From assembly GCA_050945855.1 (NCBI GenBank), contig JBMNTS010000014.1, positions 1-33,916 on the forward strand: a stretch of 33,916 bases of DNA. Direction: 5' to 3'. The position numbers were made by a program, and so were the translations under genes. The notes beneath the pieces are model-generated. The model did no database searches. It was not told where the DNA came from and saw only the letters and a list, made by a program, of their open reading frames with translations. Source of the DNA: CAYSNP01 sp050945855 (GTDB lineage Bacteria > Bacillota > Clostridia > Christensenellales > DTU072). Below are positions 25,155-32,125 of the stretch, piece after piece; position 1 is the first letter of the stretch, and every line of letters starts with the position of its first letter.

Positions 25155-25190
25155 TTGCATTTTTCCGTTTTTTGCATTATAATCAATGCA
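25155..25190 (+). promoter_or_regulatory. Promoter of the degV-apbE operon with overlapping palindrome
   Basis: TTGCAT (25155-25160) and a consensus TATAAT (25178-25183) are separated by 17 nt. A perfect inverted repeat TGCATT-6-AATGCA (25173-25178 and 25185-25190) covers the -10 box, a place where a dimeric repressor would block transcription. TTTGCA also occurs just upstream of the -35. The binding protein is unknown. Confidence 0.65.
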
Positions 25191-25234
25191 TACATAACAA
25201 ATTCATTTTGTTACTCTAAAAGCGAGGTGAAAAT

Positions 25235-26113
25235 ATGTCAACATTTTTTTTCGATTCCAATTCCGAGGTTTTTTATACAGTAGCCCGCGAACTCAAACTT
25301 GAAAATTACATTAGAATGCCATATATCATAAAGGATGAGCAATATTATTACGACTTAGGCGAAAAGTATGACAGCAAATGGTTTTTAGGTCTTATTAAGG
25401 AAGGCTATATGCCCACTACCGCCGCTTTGAACGCGGAAGACTACAAAGAATATTTCCGTCCTTTTTTTGAAAAAGGAGAGGATATTTTATATGTCAGCTT
25501 TTCCTCGGCAATGAGCGGCACCTTTGAATCAATGGACATTGCTGTAAAAGAGTTGTCGGCGGAGTTTCCCAAAGCCAAATTTACCCGCTTTAATACAAAG
25601 GGCATCACGATGTCCGCGGGAATATCCGTAATAGAGGCAGCCAAGATGTTCAACGCAGGCGCAACTAACGAGCAAATTGTGGAATTTTTGGAAAAGTTCC
25701 ATCAAAGAGTAAATTCTTATATTTATGTCGATGACCTGAACTTTTTAAAGAGGGGAGGCAGACTGTCCGCGGGACAGGCCTTTTTCGGCAGTTTACTGAA
25801 AATCAAGCCCATTATCAAGCTGGATAAAGCGGGAAAACTCAACGTATACGAAAAGGTCAACGGCACAAAGAAGGCGTGGCTGACCATAGCCAATCAAACA
25901 ATAGCCGACGCGCGGGATGTGGAAAGCTATCCTATCTATGTAATGGAAACGGGTAATGAAGAAGGCGCGGAATTCGTCAAATCCAAAATAGCCGAAGCGC
26001 TGCCCAAAGCCAAAATAATAATGCAGAAAATCGGCCCCGTCATTACCACTCACTGTGGTCCGGGCGCCCTTGGCACTTGTTTTGTGGGAGAGAAAAGACC
26101 TGATAGCATCTAA
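25235..26113 (+). CDS. DegV family fatty-acid-binding protein (FakB-like)
   Basis: A 292-aa two-domain DegV protein. Family motifs are FDSNSEVFY in place of the usual TDST start, PTTAALNAEDY in the TSxPS position, SSAMSGTFES, VDDLNFLKRGGRLS, LLKIKPII, and the C-terminal IGPVITTHCGPGALG with the conserved His that contacts the fatty-acid carboxylate in FakB proteins. FakB proteins hand fatty acids to the kinase FakA; no FakA gene is in the window. GAGGTGA stands six nt before the ATG. The gene heads an overlapping operon with apbE and two membrane proteins, an uncommon association for DegV. Confidence 0.9.
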   Translation: MSTFFFDSNSEVFYTVARELKLENYIRMPYIIKDEQYYYDLGEKYDSKWFLGLIKEGYMPTTAALNAEDYKEYFRPFFEKGEDILYVSFSSAMSGTFESMDIAVKELSAEFPKAKFTRFNTKGITMSAGISVIEAAKMFNAGATNEQIVEFLEKFHQRVNSYIYVDDLNFLKRGGRLSAGQAFFGSLLKIKPIIKLDKAGKLNVYEKVNGTKKAWLTIANQTIADARDVESYPIYVMETGNEEGAEFVKSKIAEALPKAKIIMQKIGPVITTHCGPGALGTCFVGEKRPDSI

Positions 26114-27131
26114 TCATTTTGCAAAGCTGAAAAAGATATTCGTCTTTCTCCTTTCGGCAATTGTGCTTGCCGGAGGTCTTTCGGGCTGCGCCGTAAGAAA
26201 AGAACATTTCGGCTTTGTCTTCGGCACCAGCGTTTCCATTTACCTCTATGAGCCCTCTCCCGAACCTACAATATCAGCTATCATGGATGAGCTTAAAGGA
26301 TTGGAAAAGCAGACAAGCACAATATCCGACGAGAGCGATATCTTTCGCATAAACAATTCCTATAAAAATGTCCCTATTTCGGTAGCGCCGGCTACTTTTT
26401 TCCTGCTCAAGCGAGCAAAGGAATTATACGCTGAAACGCAAGGCGCGTTCAATCCCGCGCTCTTTCCCCTCGTCAGGCTGTGGCATTTCGACCCAATGGG
26501 ATATACGGGACTGGCTGACCGCATACCTTCCGCCGCGGAAATTGAACAAACCCTTGCCTATTGTGATTTTGACTTTTTCGTGCTGGACGAGGACACTCAG
26601 AGCGTAACCAAAATCCATGAACACGCACAACTGGACCTGGGGGGAATTACCAAAGGGTATGCCGCGGATCTTGCGGTATCAAAGATAAGAAATAACGGTT
26701 TTTTGGCTATCGGCGGCACAATAGCGGTAAAAGGCGACCCAAAAAGGATTGGGATTCAATCGCCCAGATCTGATAATATGCCTTTCGGGGTCTTTACTTT
26801 AGGCGACGGACTTAAGGTGTCAACAAGCGGCGATTACGAGCGCTATTATGTTTATGACGGCATACATTATCACCATATTATCGGAAAAGACGGATATCCG
26901 TCAGGGTACGGACAGGAGAATCCGCCCATTAGCGTTACCGTTGTTGCCGCGGACGGACTGCTTACCGATGTGCTTTCCACCGCTTTTATGATACTGCCTT
27001 TGGACGAAGCCGAGCGCATAGCGGAAAAATATGGTTGCAAAGGGGTAATAATTTATGCGAATAAAACTTTTTCGGTTTTCGGCGATTTTGAGTTTGATTT
27101 GATAAATGATGAATACACCCCTGCGGAATAG
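26055..27131 (+). CDS. apbE: FAD:protein FMN transferase, lipoprotein (ApbE/FmnB family)
   Basis: An extracytoplasmic flavin transferase that attaches FMN to Thr residues of partner proteins using FAD. KKIFVFLLSAIVLAGGLSGC is a lipoprotein signal with a lipobox ending in Cys. Then FGTSVSI, SDESDIFRIN, LDLGGITKGYAAD, the Mg-binding STSGDYERY and LLTDVLSTAF follow in family order; length is about 330 aa after the signal. The start is unresolved: no ATG exists before the signal peptide. The longest ordinary start is GTG at 26055, TTG occurs at 26082, and CTG at 26100 is the only one with a Shine-Dalgarno-like GGGAG close upstream. All lie inside degV, implying coupled translation. The next two genes are EetA- and EetB-like, matching flavinylation-linked electron transfer clusters of Gram-positives. 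Confidence 0.9.
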   Translation: MVRAPLALVLWERKDLIASNHFAKLKKIFVFLLSAIVLAGGLSGCAVRKEHFGFVFGTSVSIYLYEPSPEPTISAIMDELKGLEKQTSTISDESDIFRINNSYKNVPISVAPATFFLLKRAKELYAETQGAFNPALFPLVRLWHFDPMGYTGLADRIPSAAEIEQTLAYCDFDFFVLDEDTQSVTKIHEHAQLDLGGITKGYAADLAVSKIRNNGFLAIGGTIAVKGDPKRIGIQSPRSDNMPFGVFTLGDGLKVSTSGDYERYYVYDGIHYHHIIGKDGYPSGYGQENPPISVTVVAADGLLTDVLSTAFMILPLDEAERIAEKYGCKGVIIYANKTFSVFGDFEFDLINDEYTPAE

Positions 27132-27507
27132 TTTTAAGCAAAACTTATTTAGCGGATATGATCTGATTATATATGCGATTATGCTGATTGCCGCCCTTTG
27201 CGTTTTTGCTTTTTCGCCTTCGGGAGAAGGCGCTTATGTCGAGGTTTATTCGGACGGCAAGCTGTACGGAGCATACGAGCTTAGCGCCGATAAGGAAATC
27301 TTAATAGAGAGCAAACAAGGCTATAACATGGTGGTGATAAAGGATAATTCAGTTTTTGTCAAAGAAGCTGACTGTCCGGGAAAAGATTGCGTTAAGCACA
27401 AGGCTATAAGCAAGGCCAACCAATATATTATCTGTACTCCCAACAGGCTTACCGTTATTATCAAAGGGGAAAGCGAAATTGACGCCTATACGGGAGGAGA
27501 GAGATGA
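27106..27507 (+). CDS. NusG domain II-containing membrane protein (EetA-like)
   Basis: A 133-aa protein with a single membrane helix at about residues 18-36 and an external NusG-II-like domain (about 43-130). The domain includes ADCPGKDCV and IICTPNRLTVIIKG, the cysteine-containing pattern usual for the stand-alone NusG_II family. It begins inside the end of apbE (ATGATG at 27106 and 27109; either may be used) and overlaps the next gene as ATGA. In Listeria and Enterococcus a protein of this type (EetA) is coded with EetB in the extracellular electron transfer locus; its exact role is unknown. It is not a transcription factor: the KOW and NGN domains of NusG are absent. Confidence 0.85.
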   Translation: MMNTPLRNSFKQNLFSGYDLIIYAIMLIAALCVFAFSPSGEGAYVEVYSDGKLYGAYELSADKEILIESKQGYNMVVIKDNSVFVKEADCPGKDCVKHKAISKANQYIICTPNRLTVIIKGESEIDAYTGGER

Positions 27508-27992
27508 ACACAAAGCGTCTGTCCTCTCTGATAATTCTGTCCGCTCTTACCCTGATTATCGGCATAATAGAGAGCCTGCTCCCCCCTATTCTGCCCTTTT
27601 TGCCTTATGTGAGGATAGGCTTTGCCAATATCGTGATTGTTTACGCTCTGTTTAAATTAGGTGTAAAGGAAGCGTATTTGCTTGCCGTAATCAAATCGGT
27701 TTTTACCGGAATATTTTTGGGGAATCCCATAATAATCGCATATTCCCTGCCCTCGTCGCTAATCAGCCTTACGCTGATAACTTTACTGGTAAAAGCAAAT
27801 AAAAACAGCCTGTGCGCGATAAGCGCGGCAGGCGCGGTTTGCCACAACCTTTGCCAGCTTGGAGTGGCGGCAATTATGGTATCCTCGGCTTTGGTCTTTT
27901 CCTATTTGCCTTACTTTGTTTTAGCGGGAGCGTTGTCAGGCTACGCGGTAGGCGTCATTGTGCTTTTACTCTTTAAAAGATTGCCCTTTTGA
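27504..27992 (+). CDS. Gx transporter family protein (EetB-like, formerly heptaprenyl diphosphate synthase component I)
   Basis: A 162-aa integral membrane protein with about five helices and almost no soluble part. RIGFANIVIVYALFKLG and KSVFTGIFLGNP are typical of the Gx_transp family, which is annotated in older databases as heptaprenyl diphosphate synthase component I. It resembles small S-component-like membrane proteins, and a role in moving a quinone precursor or flavin-related compound has been suggested for EetB; this is unproven. Start ATG overlaps the preceding stop (ATGA) with GGAGGAGAG as RBS. Its stop is directly adjacent to the stop of the convergent cyclophilin gene. Confidence 0.85.
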   Translation: MNTKRLSSLIILSALTLIIGIIESLLPPILPFLPYVRIGFANIVIVYALFKLGVKEAYLLAVIKSVFTGIFLGNPIIIAYSLPSSLISLTLITLLVKANKNSLCAISAAGAVCHNLCQLGVAAIMVSSALVFSYLPYFVLAGALSGYAVGVIVLLLFKRLPF

Positions 27993-28484
27993 TTATTTTA
28001 ATTTAATTGATTGTATTATAGGCTGATTTTGCTTTTCCACAGCGCCGCTTCCCTTTTTTGCGGGGGTCAGGACGGCAATATAGTCTACCACTTTCATACC
28101 AGAGGTGACTTTGCCGAAAGCCGCGTAATGTCCGTCAAGCGACGTGTTATCCTTATGCATTATAAAAAACTGGCTGCTCGCGCTGTTTTTACCCGCTGAG
28201 CGCGCCATGGATAGCACGCCTCTTTTATGCGAAAGGGGATTGGGATGACCGTTGGAGGCAAATTCGCCCTTGATGGTTACTCCGGTGCCGCCCGTGCCGT
28301 CTCCTTTAGGGCAGCCGCCCTGTATCATAAAACCACGTATAACCCTATGAAATCCCAGACCGTTATAAAAACCCGTTTCTACCAGCCATTCAAAGTTTTT
28401 CACAGTTTCAGGCGCATATTTAGGAAAAAGCTTAGCCTTGATTTTTCCCAAATCACCCAAATCTATAATGATTTTATGCTTCAT
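27993..28484 (-). CDS. Peptidyl-prolyl cis-trans isomerase, cyclophilin type
   Basis: A 163-aa cyclophilin without signal peptide, so cytoplasmic. The active-site segments GFHRVIRGFMIQGG (catalytic Arg), SSQFFIMH and HYAAFGKV are complete; the Trp that confers cyclosporin sensitivity in human CypA is replaced by His (LDGHYAAFG), as is usual in bacteria. The ATG overlaps the stop of the GGDEF gene as ATGA, making it the last gene of that transcript. A role in general protein folding is likely. Confidence 0.95.
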   Translation of the reverse strand: MKHKIIIDLGDLGKIKAKLFPKYAPETVKNFEWLVETGFYNGLGFHRVIRGFMIQGGCPKGDGTGGTGVTIKGEFASNGHPNPLSHKRGVLSMARSAGKNSASSQFFIMHKDNTSLDGHYAAFGKVTSGMKVVDYIAVLTPAKKGSGAVEKQNQPIIQSIKLK

Positions 28485-29653
28485 AACTCTCCTTTTGAAT
28501 ATTTTTTTGCTTCATCCTTATTAAGATGTTCGTCATAATTTCTTATGACGCAACAGTTTTTACCTATATTCTTGGCCTCATACAATGCCCCGTCCGCCTC
28601 TTTAATCATTTCCCGCTTGTCTATGGGGGCGTTCGAATTGCTGCCGCAGAGGCCCATGCTCATGGTGACATAGCCCGTATACGAAAGCTTATGCTCTATT
28701 TCCAGGTTTCTGACGCCTTCTATTATCAGGTTGGCGATATACTCCGCTTCCTCCAACGTTCGCCCGTATAAAATAGCCAGAAACTCTTCCCCGCCGTATC
28801 TGATAATGATGTCGTCCTCCCGGCAGGAATTCTTTATTACATTGGCGACCGCGCTTATTACCTTGTCCCCGTTTATATGCCCGTAAGTATCGTTGTAAGC
28901 CTTAAAATTGTCTATATCCATCATGAGCATGCAGATTCGCCTGCGGCTGTTATACTTGTCGCTGTCCCCGTAAAACTCTTCCAGATAATTCCTGTTATAT
29001 ACGCCGCTTAATTGATCCAGCTTGTTAAGCTTGATTAATTTGTTTTGCGCGCTCTTAAGCTCCAGATTGCTTTTGACCAACCTTTTGGTGACGTTATGCC
29101 TTAGCATATCCGAATAATAAACCAACAGCATGGTAACGAAATATGATGTGGCTAAGGCAAACGCGACATTAGGTGAAAGAGTGGTTACATCCATCACAAA
29201 GATTGTTAAATAAATCACGAGCAAGGCCGCAAGCAAGCCGACGGAAAAATTAAGACCTCTCCTGCGTCCCAATATCATTATAGAGAAGAAAGGAAAGAGG
29301 GGATACCAGACAAGAGTGACAATGGAATCGCCCTTGGAAAAAGCAAACAGCGCAAGCAGCGTAAGCGCCATCGAGGTCAATAAAATCAAGCTGTATTTCT
29401 TATAATTCCCGGCCTTGGGCAGTCTTAAAAATACAAATAAAAAAGCAAGCGCGCACAGCAAATCGATGGCAAAAGTGACATAGTTTTTTATCAATATATT
29501 AAAAAACGCGTATAAGCCCAAAAGAATTGCGCCCGTAATGGCGACAATATAAGTGAGCATAATACGCCTGTTGCTATCTGAATCGGTATCTACAAAATCT
29601 TCAAATAACAGCTTGTTGATTTTTTTAAGTAGTTTTTTTAATGTTCTCTCCAT
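28481..29653 (-). CDS. Membrane-bound diguanylate cyclase (GGDEF)
   Basis: A 390-aa protein with a short cytoplasmic N-terminus, about six membrane helices (residues 30-190), a coiled-coil-like linker (NLELKSAQNKLIKLNKLD) and a C-terminal GGDEF domain. MMDIDNFKAYNDTYGHINGD, the catalytic GGEEF at 287-291 and the inhibitory I-site RxxD (REDD, 278-281) exactly five residues before it are all present, so it probably makes c-di-GMP under product control. The helical N-terminus has no recognised sensor domain. The RBS AAGG before the ATG lies in the arm of a small hairpin. It follows the GH31 gene by 33 nt in the same direction. Confidence 0.92.
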   Translation of the reverse strand: MERTLKKLLKKINKLLFEDFVDTDSDSNRRIMLTYIVAITGAILLGLYAFFNILIKNYVTFAIDLLCALAFLFVFLRLPKAGNYKKYSLILLTSMALTLLALFAFSKGDSIVTLVWYPLFPFFSIMILGRRRGLNFSVGLLAALLVIYLTIFVMDVTTLSPNVAFALATSYFVTMLLVYYSDMLRHNVTKRLVKSNLELKSAQNKLIKLNKLDQLSGVYNRNYLEEFYGDSDKYNSRRRICMLMMDIDNFKAYNDTYGHINGDKVISAVANVIKNSCREDDIIIRYGGEEFLAILYGRTLEEAEYIANLIIEGVRNLEIEHKLSYTGYVTMSMGLCGSNSNAPIDKREMIKEADGALYEAKNIGKNCCVIRNYDEHLNKDEAKKYSKGEL

Positions 29654-29658
29654 TTTTA

Positions 29659-29673
29659 CCTTAGCGATTAAGG
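29659..29673 (-). promoter_or_regulatory. Small hairpin covering the RBS of the GGDEF gene
   Basis: On the minus strand CCTTA (29669-29673) pairs with TAAGG (29659-29663) around a five-nt loop; TAAGG is the only Shine-Dalgarno-like sequence before the ATG at 29653. Pairing would lower initiation unless ribosomes from the upstream gene open it. Confidence 0.35.
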
Positions 29674-29686
29674 CTATAGCGGTGAA

Positions 29687-32116
29687 TTAGTTGTTATCTA
29701 TCGCAGCCTGCTCGTTAATTGCTTTTTTAATTGTTTTCGGAATACCCGAAGAATTAACGGCCAATAAATATGAGGCCTTTCTCGCGCCCTTTTTCTTTGC
29801 TATTCTGATGGGCTGGAAAAGCGCGCTCTTACGTATTGTTTTGCCCTGCCATTTGCTTAAAAGCGTGATTGCGTATTCTCTGTAATCCTGATTTTTCGCA
29901 TAAACTGTGTTCTCTAAGCTGATTTCCAGTTGTCTGGACGTATCTAGGTTTTCTATAGCTACGCATACGCAATCTGCTTTGGTGATTTTTGCCTTCTCGG
30001 TAAGTTTGCCCCCAATCCTGACGCTGACCGCGGCGTCAGCGATATCTCTGAACATAATTTTATAAGTGCGCTTTGCGCGGGTAACGCTCTTATCTCCCTC
30101 AACGGGGCGGATAACAAATTCCACCTTGCCGGACTCTTTATCCTCGGCTATCTCAAAACGGGTGGTGGCATATGCTCCGTTAAGATAGGACATATCCGAG
30201 CCGTTATCTTCGTATAAATCAAAGGCATTGTTGCCTCTGTAAGCCCATACGGTAAGGTTTTCTGGATTGGCTGTGGAATTGCCCTTATCGTCGGACAGGG
30301 GAATAATTGTCCCTTCACGCGCCAATACGGGCATACTCGCTATATCTCTTACAAGCTCAATATCCCCGTTGCTATCGTAAATCTGACCTGTAAAGATATC
30401 CGTCCATCTGCCGCGTGGGATATACGCCTTTACCGCGGCCAATCCGGTTTTTCCGCATGTTTTGGTAACGATGGGAGCGACAAGCAAATCTTTTCCGAAC
30501 ATATACTGATTGCGGTATTTACGCAAATATGCAAATTTTTCCTCCGGATAATTATAATACATCGGTTTAATAAGCGCCTCGCCTTGGGCATGAGTGGCGT
30601 AATTGAGAGTATAGATATAAGGAATCAGCCTGTGGCGCAGCCTTAACAATTCGGTAGCGATAATATTCGCGCTGAAGCCTTGCTTCCACGGCTCTTTGCC
30701 CATCAGTTCATTGGCGGTGGAGTGCAGGCGCAAAATAGGAGAAAACACGCCGAACTGCACCCATCTGATATACAATTCGTCATCTCTTCTGCCAAAATGA
30801 TGACCGCCTATATCGTGAGACCACCAGCTATAACCCACATTTGTGGCGGTAGAAGTAAAATAAGGAATAAATTTGAGAACTTTCCAGTTGCAGGCGGTAT
30901 CGCCGCTGAAACCCAAAGGATATCTGTGAGAGCCGATGCCCGCGTATCTGGAAAGAATAAGCGGCCGTCTGCCTTCTCTCCCATTATCCAAAAAGTGAAA
31001 GTGGTTGAGCGCCCACAACGGGTCCAGACCCTTCAGCTTGCTTTTGGTGCCTTGCTGCCAATCTATCCACCAGAAATTTACTCCGTTTTGCTCATGTCCG
31101 TGATGCATTATGGAAAAATAGTTGTTGATAAATTTATTATCGGTAATATCAAATTCCACGGGCTTCTTGCTGCCGGGGTCTATGTCCATCGCCGCTGCCA
31201 TTCTCCCGTAATCATCCTCAAACCAACGCAAACCGTCTCTGGGATGAAGGTTAAGGGTAACCATCAGATTGCGCTTGTGCAGCTGCACCAAAAAGTCCTT
31301 ATGATTGGGGAATAATTCGGTATTCCAGGAATAGCCCGTCCAGCCCGAGCCCTGCACCAAAAAACGCCTTTTGCCCTGCGTGAACCCGAATTTTTTCTTT
31401 ATGTTTACCCAATGCCAATCCATATCAATTGTAGCGACGGTGATAGGTATATCCTTTTCGATAAACTTATCCATCAGGTCAAGATATTCCTTATCCGTAT
31501 ACGCATGGTAGCGACTCCACCAATTGCCCAGAGCAAATCTGGGGATAAGCGGCATCTGACCGGAAATCCTGTAAAAATCTTTAATGGCGCCGTAATAATC
31601 TTTGCCGTAAGCGAAAACGTAATAGTCCTCGCCTTTTACCCTGCGCGGCTCAATTTCGCCCTCTTGATTGATTATCAGTCCCTCGGAATCATCATAGACC
31701 GCAACACCCGTCGTGGAGACCAGTCCGTTGCCCAACAGCTTCGTCCAGTCGGAAAAGCACATATCCAAAGTGCGGTAAGTGCCTTTAAGATTGCCGCGAT
31801 TGGAGCAAGGCACCTTTTTATCCCCGAAATATACGTTTTGCAGTTTTAAGGATTGCGTATTAAACTCAAAGGTTGCCTTAGCGGTCTTAATTAACATTAA
31901 TTTGCCGTTTTCTTCTTTTTCAAATATAACCTTCGGCAACGCCCTGTTTATAATAGCCTGGGTCGCATCGTCCAAAAAAACGTCCTGAGCGTTGACTTCC
32001 ACCCTGATTAAACACTCTGTAAGCAGCGTTAATCTGTAGCCTTCGCCCTCAATTTTGTTGGCAATCTCCGCCTTACCCGAGGTACTCATTTTTAGATGCT
32101 TTTCAAGGTTTACCAT
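29687..32116 (-). CDS. GH31 alpha-glycosidase (second type), WIDWQQG subgroup
   Basis: An 809-aa cytoplasmic GH31 enzyme unrelated in subfamily to the one at 7520-9541. The N-terminal beta-sandwich (about 15-190) is followed by the barrel with PRFALGNWWSRYHAYTD and TIDMDWHW, the nucleophile Asp352 in FWWIDWQQG, the acid/base Asp406 in GFSGDTACNW, and SHDIGGHHFG. C-terminal beta domains follow, with EDNGSDMSYL typical of the distal domain, and a basic tail of about 60 residues (about 745-809) with several KK pairs. The RBS AGGAG stands seven nt before the ATG. It lies nine nt after the ion channel gene. The family cleaves alpha-glucosides, xylosides or related links; the substrate is not determined here. 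Confidence 0.9.
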   Translation of the reverse strand: MVNLEKHLKMSTSGKAEIANKIEGEGYRLTLLTECLIRVEVNAQDVFLDDATQAIINRALPKVIFEKEENGKLMLIKTAKATFEFNTQSLKLQNVYFGDKKVPCSNRGNLKGTYRTLDMCFSDWTKLLGNGLVSTTGVAVYDDSEGLIINQEGEIEPRRVKGEDYYVFAYGKDYYGAIKDFYRISGQMPLIPRFALGNWWSRYHAYTDKEYLDLMDKFIEKDIPITVATIDMDWHWVNIKKKFGFTQGKRRFLVQGSGWTGYSWNTELFPNHKDFLVQLHKRNLMVTLNLHPRDGLRWFEDDYGRMAAAMDIDPGSKKPVEFDITDNKFINNYFSIMHHGHEQNGVNFWWIDWQQGTKSKLKGLDPLWALNHFHFLDNGREGRRPLILSRYAGIGSHRYPLGFSGDTACNWKVLKFIPYFTSTATNVGYSWWSHDIGGHHFGRRDDELYIRWVQFGVFSPILRLHSTANELMGKEPWKQGFSANIIATELLRLRHRLIPYIYTLNYATHAQGEALIKPMYYNYPEEKFAYLRKYRNQYMFGKDLLVAPIVTKTCGKTGLAAVKAYIPRGRWTDIFTGQIYDSNGDIELVRDIASMPVLAREGTIIPLSDDKGNSTANPENLTVWAYRGNNAFDLYEDNGSDMSYLNGAYATTRFEIAEDKESGKVEFVIRPVEGDKSVTRAKRTYKIMFRDIADAAVSVRIGGKLTEKAKITKADCVCVAIENLDTSRQLEISLENTVYAKNQDYREYAITLLSKWQGKTIRKSALFQPIRIAKKKGARKASYLLAVNSSGIPKTIKKAINEQAAIDNN

Positions 32117-32125
32117 TACAATCTC

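Noticed and set aside
27106..27507. Calling the NusG-II protein a transcription factor
   Set aside because: It is membrane anchored and lacks the NGN and KOW domains.
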